Below, piece by piece: positions 43,200 through 51,772 of a stretch of DNA of 64,000 bases. The notes under the pieces are model-generated. The model had not been told where the DNA came from. It made no database searches and saw only the letters and a list, made by a program, of their open reading frames with translations. Every line of letters starts with the position of its first letter. The first letter of the stretch is position 1. The stretch spans positions 62,001-126,000 of the forward strand of contig NZ_FCNV02000010.1 of NCBI RefSeq assembly GCF_001544615.1, given 5' to 3'. Source of the stretch: Caballeronia concitans. GTDB lineage: Bacteria > Pseudomonadota > Gammaproteobacteria > Burkholderiales > Burkholderiaceae. The position numbers and the translations under genes are program-made.

Positions 43200-43889
43200 T
43201 CAGGCCGTCGCGGTCGCGCTGACAGCCTGCACGTCGGTGCGACGCTCCAGCCGGCGATGGCTCTTCGACTTCCAGAGCGCCCGCACATACGGGTAATGGT
43301 GGCCGGACAATCCGAGCGCGATCTCGGTGATCCAGTGCTGCGTCGGCACCGGCACGCCGTGCAGCGCCACGACGACCGCGGCCAGACTTGCCGCCACGGG
43401 CGTCGGCGAGAGCTTCCCCGCCTCCGCGCGCCACGCGATGCATACGAACGCGAGCGAAACCGCCGCGCCGAGCGCGCATCCGCTCACGACTTCCGACACC
43501 GAATGCGCGTTCACCACGACGCGTGATCCGCCCACCACGACGCCCAGCAGCAAGCCGAACAACACGCCGCTGGCGCGAATCGCGCCGCGCGCCGGCAGCA
43601 ACGCGACGAACATCGCGACCGGCAGGACGGACGTCGCCATGTAAGCGTGCCCGCTGAAGCCGGTGAAATCCACATTCCGGATTCCGATTCCCCATCCGAT
43701 GAAGGCGATCTTGCTCAGGGCGACGAGGCAACTCCCGGCGCCGAACAGTGCGATCCATTCGACGGTGTACTTCCAGCGATAGCCGAGCGCGAGCCACGCG
43801 GCGGCAGCGATTGCGACGGGCAGCATGACGCCCGTGCTGCCGAGCGCGGTGATGCTCATCCAGACGGAGACGGGCAAATCGACGATCAT
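43200..43889 (-). CDS. PAP2-family membrane phosphatase
   Basis: A 229-residue integral membrane protein with about six helices, resembling type 2 phosphatidic-acid phosphatases. The motif regions are LSKIAFIGWGIGIR (motif 1, Lys and Arg), FSGHAYMA (motif 2, SGH) and SRVVVNAHSVSEVVSG (motif 3, SR and His). In motif 3 the usual Asp after the His is a Glu, which still could support the charge relay. Such enzymes remove phosphate from lipid phosphates such as undecaprenyl diphosphate or phosphatidylglycerol phosphate at the periplasmic face. The neighbours give no clue; the gene is convergent with modE, 36 bases away. Confidence 0.85.
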   Translation of the reverse strand: MIVDLPVSVWMSITALGSTGVMLPVAIAAAAWLALGYRWKYTVEWIALFGAGSCLVALSKIAFIGWGIGIRNVDFTGFSGHAYMATSVLPVAMFVALLPARGAIRASGVLFGLLLGVVVGGSRVVVNAHSVSEVVSGCALGAAVSLAFVCIAWRAEAGKLSPTPVAASLAAVVVALHGVPVPTQHWITEIALGLSGHHYPYVRALWKSKSHRRLERRTDVQAVSATATA

Positions 43890-44183
43890 CGAGGTTGTTG
43901 GTATGGACGTTGCTGCACTGCGACAGGCGAACCGTTAAGCGGGCGTTGAAGCGCCACAGTATACCGGGTCGGAAGAGGACGAAACTTTCGTCGTCGGGCG
44001 GTCTCTGTCTTCTCCCATCTGCATTCAAACGCCGCTAAGCACGCCTAACGCCATCCTTCAGCGGCATCGTAAGCATGCTGAAAAGCAGCGAATCCGGCGG
44101 ATAAGTGTTATTGTGCAATGCACAACGCGACGGACAAATTGTCGCGAGCACAACCGATCAAATGTTTTGGAGAAACCAGCCGA

Positions 44184-45344
44184 ATGTCGAAAAGCCTTAC
44201 CAAACTCTGGTTGCGCGGCTTGAGACGCCTGGTCGCTGGCCAAGTGGAACCGACGCGCATCCCGAAGCCGCGCCCGGCGGCAAAGCCGGTGCGCGCGAAA
44301 ACCGTCAAATCGAAGCTGAAGCCTAGCGCGTCCGCGAAACCTGCTGTTTCGCCACGCCCTTCGGTCCGCCCCGAGATGCGCGAGTCGCGCGTCCGGCCGC
44401 GCGCATCGGCGTGGGCGCGGGGCAAGTGGAATCGTTCGTATCATTCGGCGCCGCCGACCGCTGGCCGCTTTGTCAATCATCTTTCCTACGCGCTTTACAT
44501 GCCGCCGAAAGCGGGGCTTGGGCGCATGCCGCTCGTCGTGATGCTGCACGGCTGCAAGCAGACCGCCGACGAATTCGCGCAAGGCACGCGGATGAACCTG
44601 CTCGCCGACAAGTACGGCTTCGCGGTGCTTTATCCGGAGCAGTCGAAGCATGACCATCCGCATCGCTGCTGGCATTGGTACGACGATTCGACCGGCGCGG
44701 GCGGCGGCGAAGCGGCGGCGATCGTCTCGCTCATCAAGGCGGTCATCGCCGAGCATGATTTCGATGCTGAGCGCGTGTATCTCGCGGGGATGTCGGCGGG
44801 AGCGGGGCTGTCGGCGCTGCTCGCGGTGCGCTATCCGCAGCTTTTCGCGGCGGTCGGATTTCACTCTGGCGTCGTGTTCGGGGAAGCGACGTCGGCCATC
44901 GGCGCGATGGACGTCATGCGGCGCGGCAGCCGCACCGACCCGGTCGCGCTCATCGACGCAGCCGTGGACGTTCGCGATTATCCGGGCATGCCCGCGATCA
45001 TCGTGCATGGCGAGCTGGATTCCGTCGTCACCGCGCAGAACGCGGAGCAACTCACGCAGCAATTCCTGCGGCTGAACGGATTCATCGACGCCGCCGGCGA
45101 CCGCCGCGCAGGCGAAGTGCGAGAGGAAACCGTCCCCGACGGCGTCGTGCGCGGCTATGTCAAGAACGGACGGCGCGTGGTGAAGACGTCGATCGTGCGC
45201 GGACTGGGCCACTCGTGGGCCGGCGGCGACGATACCGTGGCGTTCCATTCATCGAAAGGACCGGATTCGGCTGCCGTGATGTGGGAATTCTTCAAGCACC
45301 AGCGCCGGTCCAGCGAGGCGGCGCGCGTCGCGCATGTCGCGTGA
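44184..45344 (+). CDS. PHB-depolymerase family esterase
   Basis: An alpha/beta hydrolase of 386 residues of the poly(3-hydroxybutyrate) depolymerase esterase family. The start is the ATG at 44184 with GGAG upstream. The first 85 residues are a basic, proline/lysine-rich tail without a usual signal peptide. The catalytic domain has PLVVMLHGCKQTADEFAQGT, the lipase box GMSAGAG around Ser (residue about 215), a likely acid residue in the VHGELDSVV region and the C-terminal GLGHSWAGGDD with the His. The DxxHPHRCWHWYDD segment is family-typical. It may hydrolyse PHB granules, oligomers or other esters. Confidence 0.85.
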   Translation: MSKSLTKLWLRGLRRLVAGQVEPTRIPKPRPAAKPVRAKTVKSKLKPSASAKPAVSPRPSVRPEMRESRVRPRASAWARGKWNRSYHSAPPTAGRFVNHLSYALYMPPKAGLGRMPLVVMLHGCKQTADEFAQGTRMNLLADKYGFAVLYPEQSKHDHPHRCWHWYDDSTGAGGGEAAAIVSLIKAVIAEHDFDAERVYLAGMSAGAGLSALLAVRYPQLFAAVGFHSGVVFGEATSAIGAMDVMRRGSRTDPVALIDAAVDVRDYPGMPAIIVHGELDSVVTAQNAEQLTQQFLRLNGFIDAAGDRRAGEVREETVPDGVVRGYVKNGRRVVKTSIVRGLGHSWAGGDDTVAFHSSKGPDSAAVMWEFFKHQRRSSEAARVAHVA

Positions 45345-45429
45345 ATCGGGCGACTGTTTCGGATGTTGCAAAAACGTCTTTAGGATCAAAGTTCTAGCGC
45401 AAAAGGCTGGCGTCGGATCAGGGATTACC

Positions 45430-45447
45430 CTATAATCACGCTTATAG
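45430..45447 (+). promoter_or_regulatory. Promoter -10 box inside an inverted repeat, DUF3563 gene
   Basis: TATAAT at 45431-45436 forms a consensus -10 box. It lies within the inverted repeat CTATAA-TCACGC-TTATAG (45430-45447), which extends to TACCCTATAA and TTATAGGTA with a single extra C. The centre falls near the expected transcription start, about 40 bases before the ATG, so a repressor site or structured 5' end is plausible. Confidence 0.55.
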
Positions 45448-45479
45448 GTAGTTACCCCAGTATTCCAGCGAGGCCAACC

Positions 45480-45653
45480 ATGTTCCTGCTTTCCCGCTTC
45501 TTCCTTTTCCTGACCAAGTCCGCTGAACAGCGCGATCGTGAACGCGACGACGAATATCTCGCTGAAGCCACCGACATCTACGATCTCGAATATCGTATGA
45601 AGAAGCTGGATCAGCGCGCAGCGGCCCGTCATCCGTCGTGGATGTCGAACTGA
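45480..45653 (+). CDS. DUF3563 family small protein
   Basis: A 57-residue protein of the DUF3563 family, common in Burkholderia and relatives. It begins MFLLSRFFLFLTKSAEQRD, a hydrophobic stretch of eleven residues, then an acidic core, DDEYLAEATDIYDLEYRMK, followed by KLDQRAAARHPSW. The conserved DEYLAxAxDxxDLExRM and a final Trp are what identify it. The first segment is too short for a full membrane helix and might pack on a membrane. The function is unknown. It has its own promoter box and is followed by a strong terminator, so it is a single-gene transcript. Confidence 0.85.
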   Translation: MFLLSRFFLFLTKSAEQRDRERDDEYLAEATDIYDLEYRMKKLDQRAAARHPSWMSN

Positions 45654-45684
45654 GCTGTAACCCGCGTAGGTTCAGGCGGATATG

Positions 45685-45713
45685 AAAATGCCGGCCCGTG
45701 AGGCCGGCATTTT
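45685..45713 (+). terminator. Intrinsic terminator, likely bidirectional
   Basis: AAAATGCCGGCC (45685-45696) pairs with GGCCGGCATTTT (45702-45713) around a CGTGA loop, followed by T. It ends the DUF3563 transcript and, because the stem begins with an A-run, can also serve the convergent BPSS1780-type gene on the minus strand. Confidence 0.88.
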
Positions 45714-45748
45714 TCATTGCTGCGTCCGATCGGTCCGCCGCGTCAGCT

Positions 45749-46570
45749 TCACGCGCCCGACGCATCCGACGCGTTGGGCAAATCCGGCGTATCCGGCGAC
45801 TGCACGCCGAAGCAGCCGCGATATGTCGCGTAAAACGAGCAATACAGCGCGGTGGTTACGAGAATGGAAGCCGGCATCAGCACGGCGAACGCCATTTCCT
45901 GGCCCACGCCGATCGCCTGCATCAGCGCGGTCAGTCCGAACGACACCGCGAGCGCCACCACAATCCACAGCACGCCGTACAGGACAAACGCGCCGCGATT
46001 GCGCCAGCACGACACGAGGCTGAAGAACAGCGCCTTCGCCGTCGTGACTTCGTGCCAGGCGACGAGGATCGGCGCGAACCAGAACAGCATCGCGACGGGC
46101 AGATAACACGCCATCGCGACGAGCACGGCCAGCGGGTTGAAACTCGCCGCGACCGTCTCGGGGTCGCCGGAAGGGCCGTTGCCCATCATCAGGTTGAGCA
46201 GCGTGCCGCCATCGACGAGAGCGGAAATGCCGAAGATCGCGCCCATCGCGACGATATACAGCGCGCCGAGCACCAGCAGCCGGCGTGCGACCGCGCTGCC
46301 GTAGGAGCGGAAGCCGTCGACGAGAATAGTCGGCCAGACCGGCTTGCCCGCGATGGTGTTGCGGCACGCCGCCATGAAGCCGACCGCGATGCCCGGAATG
46401 AACAATAGCGGCAGCAACGGGCCGACGAGCGGCACGCGAGAGATCAGCGTCATCACGAAGAGATACGCGAAAAACACCGTGAGGAACGCAAACGGGTTGC
46501 GGCGAAACAGCCAGATGCCCTGGCGGAACCACACGTAGCCGGTCTTGGCGGGAACTTCGATCAGTCGCAT
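45749..46570 (-). CDS. BPSS1780-type inner-membrane protein
   Basis: A 273-residue membrane protein of the type named BPSS1780 after Burkholderia pseudomallei. The N-terminus, MRLIEVPAKTGYVWFRQGIW, is followed by LFRRNPFAFLTVFFAYLF and several further hydrophobic helices at about 35-60, 90-115, 140-165, 190-215 and 225-250. This pattern, with a soluble N-terminal amphipathic part and six helices, is typical. The function is unknown. It lies 15 bases downstream of the homoserine kinase gene on the same strand, so the two are almost certainly co-transcribed. The reading frame is intact. Confidence 0.88.
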   Translation of the reverse strand: MRLIEVPAKTGYVWFRQGIWLFRRNPFAFLTVFFAYLFVMTLISRVPLVGPLLPLLFIPGIAVGFMAACRNTIAGKPVWPTILVDGFRSYGSAVARRLLVLGALYIVAMGAIFGISALVDGGTLLNLMMGNGPSGDPETVAASFNPLAVLVAMACYLPVAMLFWFAPILVAWHEVTTAKALFFSLVSCWRNRGAFVLYGVLWIVVALAVSFGLTALMQAIGVGQEMAFAVLMPASILVTTALYCSFYATYRGCFGVQSPDTPDLPNASDASGA

Positions 46571-46585
46571 GAATGGGTGGCCAGG

Positions 46586-47557
46586 TTACCGTTGGGCGGG
46601 CGAAGAAGCCGCGTTGACGCGTTCGCGCAAAATGCGTTCGAAATGGCCGGGATCGTGCGCTTTAAGCATTTCTGCTTCGCGCGGACGATGGAAGTCGTAC
46701 AGGCGCGACACCCAGAAGCGCATGGCGCCGGCGCGAAGCATGTCGTTCCAGTGGCGGTCTTCGGCCGGCGTGAACGGCCGCACCGTTTGATACGCGCGCA
46801 GCATCGCGTCGACGCGAGCGGGATCGAGCGCGCCGGTTTCAAGATCGATGCACCAGTCGTTCACCGTCACGGCGACATCGAAGAGCCACTTGTCGACGCC
46901 CGCGAAGTAGAAATCGAAGAAGCCGCCGAGCCGCGCATGCTCGCGGCCGTGCGCGAACAGCACGTTGTCGCGGAACAAATCGCAATGGCACGGGCCTTCC
47001 GGCAGCGCGGCGTAATCGGCCGAACCGAAGAACGCCGCCTGATGCGCGAGTTCCGTTTCGATCAGCGCGCGCTGGCTATCAGTCAGGAAGTCGATGATGG
47101 CCGGGACATTCTCCTGCCACCACGCGAGACTGCGCAGATTCGGCTGGCGCCGCGTGAAGCCGCGTCCCGCGAGATGCATGCGCGCGAGCATCTGCCCGAC
47201 TTCGACGCAGTGCGCGGGCGCCGGCGCGAGTTCCGGCGCGCCTTCGAGCTTCGTGACGATGGCCGCCGGCTTGCCCTTCAGCATGCCGAAGAGCGAGCCG
47301 TCGCGGCGCGGCATCGGGTCCGGCACGGGTACGCGATGCGACGCGAGATGCCGCATCAGATCCAGATAGAACGGAAGCTGCGTCGCCGTGAGATTTTCGA
47401 AGATCGTCAGCACGTACTGGCCGTGCGTCGTCGTGAGAAAGAAGTTGCTGTTCTCGATGCCCGACTGGATGCCGCGAAATTCGACGACATCGCCGAGATC
47501 GTAATGTTGCAGCCAGTCGCCGAGTTCGGCGTCAGTGACGGGGGTGAATACGGCCAT
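46586..47557 (-). CDS. thrB: Homoserine kinase (aminoglycoside-phosphotransferase fold)
   Basis: A 323-residue homoserine kinase of the APH-fold (ThrB type 2), which phosphorylates L-homoserine on the way to threonine. The start at the ATG giving [20 protein letters not shown] matches the usual form; an in-frame ATG ten codons upstream is possible. Family marks are [13 protein letters not shown] with the nucleotide loop, [15 protein letters not shown], the catalytic loop [12 protein letters not shown] and the metal-binding FFDFYFAG. The C-terminal part ([29 protein letters not shown]) is diagnostic for this subgroup. It is followed directly by the BPSS1780-type gene and preceded on the same strand by the DUF2782 gene. 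Confidence 0.93.
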   Translation of the reverse strand: MAVFTPVTDAELGDWLQHYDLGDVVEFRGIQSGIENSNFFLTTTHGQYVLTIFENLTATQLPFYLDLMRHLASHRVPVPDPMPRRDGSLFGMLKGKPAAIVTKLEGAPELAPAPAHCVEVGQMLARMHLAGRGFTRRQPNLRSLAWWQENVPAIIDFLTDSQRALIETELAHQAAFFGSADYAALPEGPCHCDLFRDNVLFAHGREHARLGGFFDFYFAGVDKWLFDVAVTVNDWCIDLETGALDPARVDAMLRAYQTVRPFTPAEDRHWNDMLRAGAMRFWVSRLYDFHRPREAEMLKAHDPGHFERILRERVNAASSPAQR

Positions 47558-47644
47558 GCGGGAAACGTCGGTCAGATGGGAGCCCATGCGGGCCGAATGA
47601 CGAAGCCCGCTTTTGCAAGCGGGCTCGAAGCTATCTTGCTGAAA

Positions 47645-48055
47645 TCAGTAACGCAGATTGACGGAGGGCAGACGCGTGCTTGCCTTGCCGTTGTCGCGCA
47701 CTTGCGGCGACGTATCCGCAGGCGAGCTCATCTGATAACGCGTGCCGAAATTCGAATGCACGTTGATTTCGACGGGCTTGCCCTTGTCGCGATACTCGGT
47801 GATTTCCGTGCCGTTCGAGCTCAGTTCGTGGAAGCTCGGCTTGCGCGGCGGCGAGATTTCCACTTTCGAACTGACGTTGGCGGGCGGGCGATTGATGGCC
47901 TTGAGATCGGGCAGGCCCGCGGCCTCTTCCGGCGACATGGCTTGCTGGGTTGCCGGTCCCGCTGCCGGCTGGGCGGCGTTGGACGTCGATTGCGCGAAAG
48001 CGCCAACGCTTGCGGCGGCGAGTACTGCCGCAGCGGCAGAAAGAAGGGACTTCAT
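47645..48055 (-). CDS. DUF2782 domain periplasmic protein
   Basis: A 136-residue exported protein. A classical signal peptide (MKSLLSAAAAVLAAASVGAF followed by AQ) occupies the first 22 residues. The mature protein has an Ala/Pro/Gln-rich linker to about residue 45, then the DUF2782 core: EYRDKGKPVEINVHSNFG and TRYQMSSPAD. The family's role is unknown. The ATG is backed by GGAG with good spacing. It lies 87 bases upstream of the homoserine kinase gene on the same strand, and this pairing recurs in relatives as far as I recall. Confidence 0.87.
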   Translation of the reverse strand: MKSLLSAAAAVLAAASVGAFAQSTSNAAQPAAGPATQQAMSPEEAAGLPDLKAINRPPANVSSKVEISPPRKPSFHELSSNGTEITEYRDKGKPVEINVHSNFGTRYQMSSPADTSPQVRDNGKASTRLPSVNLRY

Positions 48056-48260
48056 GGTGGTTCTCCAGGCGATGGCCGGATTCTAGCAAACCCTAATCGA
48101 AGCGCGGCATTGCCTTATTTTGCGCTGGTTTCCCGGCTTTCGGCGCCGCGGACAAAAAGTTGTTGCCGGATGCACGCACGCGATCAGGGGCTTCATGGTT
48201 CTCGCATTCTTCCGTGTTAATGTGGTTCATGAAGAGGGCAACGAAGACACGCACAAGATC

Positions 48261-49787
48261 ATGACAAACGACCGCACTCAAAGCACCCAGCACACGCCCG
48301 CGAGCGACTTTCCGACCGAATCCTTCGACGATCCCGTCGCCGCCGTCACGCGCGTTTCCGCGATCTACGAAGCCAACACCGCCTTCCTGCGCGATGCCTT
48401 CGCGCGATACCGGCGCAACGAGCAGTTCACGCATCGCGTGCGCGCGTGCTATCCGTTCGTGCGCGTGCGGACCGAACTGAACACGCAGATCGATTCGCGG
48501 CGCTCGTATGGCTTCGTCGCCGGGCCGGGCATCTTCGAGACGACGCTCACGCGCCCCGATCTTTTCGGCGACTACTATCGCGAGCAATTGCGGCTGCTCG
48601 CGAAGAATCATCACGTGGGCATCGAGGTGGGCGTGTCGGCGCAACCCGTTCCGATTCATTTCGCGTTCGCCGAAGGCATTCATCTCGAGGGCGATCTCGA
48701 CCGTGATCGCCTGCTCGCCATGCGCAATGTCTTCGATACCCCGGATCTCGCGCTGCTCGATGACCGCATCGTGAACGGCACGTATGAGCCGGCGGCCGGC
48801 GAGCCGCATCCGCTCGCGCTTTTCACGGCGGCGCGCGTGGATTTCTCGCTGCATCGGCTGCGCCATTACACGGCGACTTCGCCGACGCATTTCCAGAACT
48901 ACGTGCTGTACACGAACTACCAGTTTTATATCGACGAGTTCGTGAAGCTCGGCCGCACGATGATGTCGCGCGCCGACGATGAAGAAACGCGGGCGTATCG
49001 CAGCGAGTATTCGTCGTTCGTCGAACCGGGCGATGTCGTCACGTACAACGCCAATCTCAGCGAGCAGCCGGAGGAAGGCACGGCGCCCGCGCGTCTGCCG
49101 CAAATGCCCGCGTATCACCTGAAGCGCGCGGATGGCAGCGGCATCACGATGGTGAACATCGGCGTGGGGCCGTCGAACGCGAAGACGATCACGGATCACA
49201 TCGCGGTGCTGCGTCCGCACGCGTGGATCATGCTCGGTCACTGCGCGGGCCTGCGCAACACGCAGCGTCTCGGCGACTACGTGCTCGCGCATGGTTACGT
49301 GCGCGAGGATCACGTGCTCGATGCCGACTTGCCGCTGTGGGTGCCGATTCCTGCGCTTGCTGAAGTGCAGGTGGCGCTGGAGAAGGCGGTGGCGCAGGTC
49401 ACGCAGCTCGAAGGCGTGGAACTGAAGCGCGTGATGCGCACGGGCACGGTGGCGAGCGTCGATAACCGCAACTGGGAACTGCGCGATCATCGCGAGCCGG
49501 TGCAGCGGCTGTCGCAAAGCCGTGCGATTGCGCTGGATATGGAAAGCGCGACGATTGCCGCCAATGGCTTTCGCTTTCGCGTGCCGTACGGGACGTTGCT
49601 ATGCGTATCGGATAAGCCGCTGCACGGCGAGCTGAAGCTGCCGGGCATGGCGGATCAGTTCTATCGCGCGCAAGTGGATCAGCATTTGCAGATCGGCGTG
49701 AAAGCGATGGAACTGCTGCGCATGAACGGGTTGTCGAAGCTGCATTCGCGGAAGTTGCGGAGCTTCGCGGAGGTGGCGTTTCAGTAG
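48261..49787 (+). CDS. amn: AMP nucleosidase
   Basis: A 508-residue AMP nucleosidase that splits AMP into adenine and ribose 5-phosphate. The ATG at 48261 gives MTNDRTQSTQHTPASDFPTE; upstream extension to 48120 adds an unlikely N-terminus. The N-terminal regulatory domain includes the conserved TESFDDPVAAVTRVSAIYEA and VRTELNTQIDSRRSYGFVAG. The C-terminal nucleoside-phosphorylase-like domain has NIGVGPSNAKTITDHIAVLR, WIMLGHCAGLRNTQRLGDYV and AIALDMESATIAANGFRFRV. Length matches E. coli Amn (484). The enzyme balances the cellular adenylate pool. It is a stand-alone gene. Confidence 0.95.
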   Translation: MTNDRTQSTQHTPASDFPTESFDDPVAAVTRVSAIYEANTAFLRDAFARYRRNEQFTHRVRACYPFVRVRTELNTQIDSRRSYGFVAGPGIFETTLTRPDLFGDYYREQLRLLAKNHHVGIEVGVSAQPVPIHFAFAEGIHLEGDLDRDRLLAMRNVFDTPDLALLDDRIVNGTYEPAAGEPHPLALFTAARVDFSLHRLRHYTATSPTHFQNYVLYTNYQFYIDEFVKLGRTMMSRADDEETRAYRSEYSSFVEPGDVVTYNANLSEQPEEGTAPARLPQMPAYHLKRADGSGITMVNIGVGPSNAKTITDHIAVLRPHAWIMLGHCAGLRNTQRLGDYVLAHGYVREDHVLDADLPLWVPIPALAEVQVALEKAVAQVTQLEGVELKRVMRTGTVASVDNRNWELRDHREPVQRLSQSRAIALDMESATIAANGFRFRVPYGTLLCVSDKPLHGELKLPGMADQFYRAQVDQHLQIGVKAMELLRMNGLSKLHSRKLRSFAEVAFQ

Positions 49788-49832
49788 GGCGATGGGGCGG
49801 TGAGGCGGTGGCAAGGCCGCCCCGTCGTCGAA

Positions 49833-50744
49833 TTACTGCTGCGGACGCGGCGCTGCCATCAGCCGCGTGTAGTTCATCCAGCCGGTGACGGGCGCTTCGG
49901 TGCTGTGAGTCGGCGTGCAGCCCGCGACTTTCGGATCGATGTCCGTCTCCGCGCAATACGCGCCTTCATACGTCACGCGCACCCACGGCGTGTTCACGCC
50001 CGATGTCTCCGTGACCGAGCGGATCGTCGACGTATCCACGCTCACTTTGGAATCCTTCGGCACGACGATGACCTGAGCGCAGGTCGAGCCTGGACACGAG
50101 CGCATGTTCATGTCGATGCCGCCCAGCCACATGTCGATAACCCCGCGATTCGTCGAGGCGTCCACCGGAGCCGGAGCCGCCTGAGCGGGCGCCGCTGTCT
50201 GGTCTTGCGCCGGCGCGCCCTGCGCACCGAGCGCATTGATTCGAGTGATGTCGTCGTGGCTCAGGTTTCGAATGAGCGTATATACGCGCTGCGAGCCATC
50301 GGCGGCAGTCACGGTGAGCGTGGTGCTGTTTTCCTCTTCGACCGGAGTCAGGATCTGGATGGTGCGAACTTCCTGCTTGCCGCTTTTCCAGAAGATCTTG
50401 TAGTTGACCGTGTTGTTGTCGGGATCTACGTCGCCGAGCGCGACGGGCAAGAGCGTATCGCCCTGCGTCACCTGAATATCGCTCTCGGTCGCGTTGATGG
50501 TCATCAGCCCGTTCCCCTGAACCGGTTTCCATACGCCGGAGACGCTCTTGAGCAATTGCAGCTTCGCAGTGCGCAAGCGTTCGGCGGCTGACGGTTCGTT
50601 CGTTGCGCTCGCGGGTGCAGGCGCGCTGGCGCTCGCCGTGGAAGCGGCGTCGGCGTGCTTGTCGTCATGGCAGCCGCTCAGGAAAGTCAAGGCGGCACTC
50701 AGGGTGATGGCAAACAACGCTTTGGGCTGTGACATCTTCTTCAT
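49833..50744 (-). CDS. Putative lipoprotein with SH3-like C-terminal region
   Basis: A 303-residue exported lipoprotein. The signal peptide ends in the lipobox LSGC (ALTFLSGCHDDKH), so Cys24 or so is lipidated. An Ala/Ser/Pro-rich linker follows up to about residue 55. A middle domain of about 130 residues (WKPVQGNGLMTINATES, QVRTIQILTPVEEEN-like region) is of unknown type. The C-terminal part, about residues 205-300, starts DMWLGGIDMNMRSCPGS and contains cysteines and a PWVRVTYEGAYCAE stretch that recall bacterial SH3 domains. AAGGA precedes the ATG by seven bases. The function is not known. Confidence 0.75.
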   Translation of the reverse strand: MKKMSQPKALFAITLSAALTFLSGCHDDKHADAASTASASAPAPASATNEPSAAERLRTAKLQLLKSVSGVWKPVQGNGLMTINATESDIQVTQGDTLLPVALGDVDPDNNTVNYKIFWKSGKQEVRTIQILTPVEEENSTTLTVTAADGSQRVYTLIRNLSHDDITRINALGAQGAPAQDQTAAPAQAAPAPVDASTNRGVIDMWLGGIDMNMRSCPGSTCAQVIVVPKDSKVSVDTSTIRSVTETSGVNTPWVRVTYEGAYCAETDIDPKVAGCTPTHSTEAPVTGWMNYTRLMAAPRPQQ

Positions 50745-50943
50745 CTTGTGTTCCTTCTATTCTCGCGTGACGCATCGAAAGCGTCGGTCCTTTCATTGAC
50801 CGGCTATCTCAAAAACCTCGATCCGATTAACTAAAACTATTGCGTGGACGTAAAAATAGCCGCACGCTTTTGACTGCTATGCGGCTGATGCTTCCACGTC
50901 CGGCGCGCGATGTTAGCGGGTCGCGCCGCAGTCGGCAAGTCCC

Positions 50944-51025
50944 GTAAGCTAGTTCGGAAAACTAATAATATCGGCAATAAAAAAGGAGGAGACCAAATGG
51001 CTTCTCCTCCTTTTCACTAGCTTAC
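50944..51025 (-). terminator. Terminator hairpin nested inside a wider inverted repeat
   Basis: The inner hairpin pairs AAAAGGAGGAG (50981-50991) with CTCCTCCTTTT (51004-51014) around a 12-base loop and, for the minus strand, is followed by TTATTG, so it should end the LOG-family transcript. An outer perfect pair, GTAAGCTAGT (50944-50953) and ACTAGCTTAC (51016-51025), brackets it and includes the stop codon of that gene. Confidence 0.85.
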
Positions 51026-51771
51026 AGATAGAACATCCGATCCTCATCCGACTTGCCTTCAGCCGGCGGCTCGGCCGCTTCTTCGCGATCTTCATAGAAC
51101 CGCAGCACGGCTTCAAGCACCTGATCCGGCTCGTCGATGACCTGCATCAGATCCAGATCCTTCTCGCTGATCACGCCATTGGTCAGCAGCGTCTTCTTGA
51201 ACCAGTCGAGCAGGCCCGCCCAGAACTCGGCGCCGACCAGCACGATCGGCACATGACGCGACTTCTTGGTCTGAATGAGCGTGAGCACTTCGGCGAGTTC
51301 ATCGAGCGTGCCGAATCCGCCGGGCATCACCACGACGGCATCCGAGTTCTTGACGAACGTGACCTTGCGCGTGAAGAAGTGCCGGAAGCGCAGCGAGATG
51401 TCCTGCCACTGATTGCCCGACTGCTCGTGCGGCAACTCGATGTTCAGGCCGACCGACGGCGACTTGCCCGCGTGCGCGCCCTTGTTGGCCGCTTCCATGA
51501 TGCCCGGACCGCCGCCCGAGATGACGGCGAAGCCCGCATCGGAGAACTTTTGCGCGATTTCGATGGTGCGCTGATAGTACGGCGACTCCGGTTTCAGACG
51601 CGCCGAACCATAGATGCTGATGGCAGGGCGGATCTCCGAGAGGTACTCGGTCGCCTCGATAAACTCTGCCATAATCGTGAACATCTGCCACGACGCGCGA
51701 GCCTTCTTGGCCGTCGCGCGCTCTTGATCTGCGAGCGATCGCAGACTCGGAATCACTTTTCTCTTGTTCAT
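51022..51771 (-). CDS. LOG-family (TIGR00730) nucleotide phosphoribohydrolase-like protein
   Basis: A 249-residue Rossmann-fold protein of the LOG/TIGR00730 family, which releases bases from nucleotide 5'-monophosphates in characterised members, including cytokinin-activating enzymes. The fold-defining GGGPGIMEAANKGAHAGKS and the catalytic PGGFGTLDELAEVLT are intact. It has a longer N-terminal segment (about 45 residues) than the plant LOG enzymes, and this is normal for the Burkholderia form. The ATG has only CAGG as ribosome site. The start codon lies one base from the divergent polA start, so its promoter must lie within polA. Confidence 0.92.
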   Translation of the reverse strand: MNKRKVIPSLRSLADQERATAKKARASWQMFTIMAEFIEATEYLSEIRPAISIYGSARLKPESPYYQRTIEIAQKFSDAGFAVISGGGPGIMEAANKGAHAGKSPSVGLNIELPHEQSGNQWQDISLRFRHFFTRKVTFVKNSDAVVVMPGGFGTLDELAEVLTLIQTKKSRHVPIVLVGAEFWAGLLDWFKKTLLTNGVISEKDLDLMQVIDEPDQVLEAVLRFYEDREEAAEPPAEGKSDEDRMFYL

Positions 51772-51772
51772 A

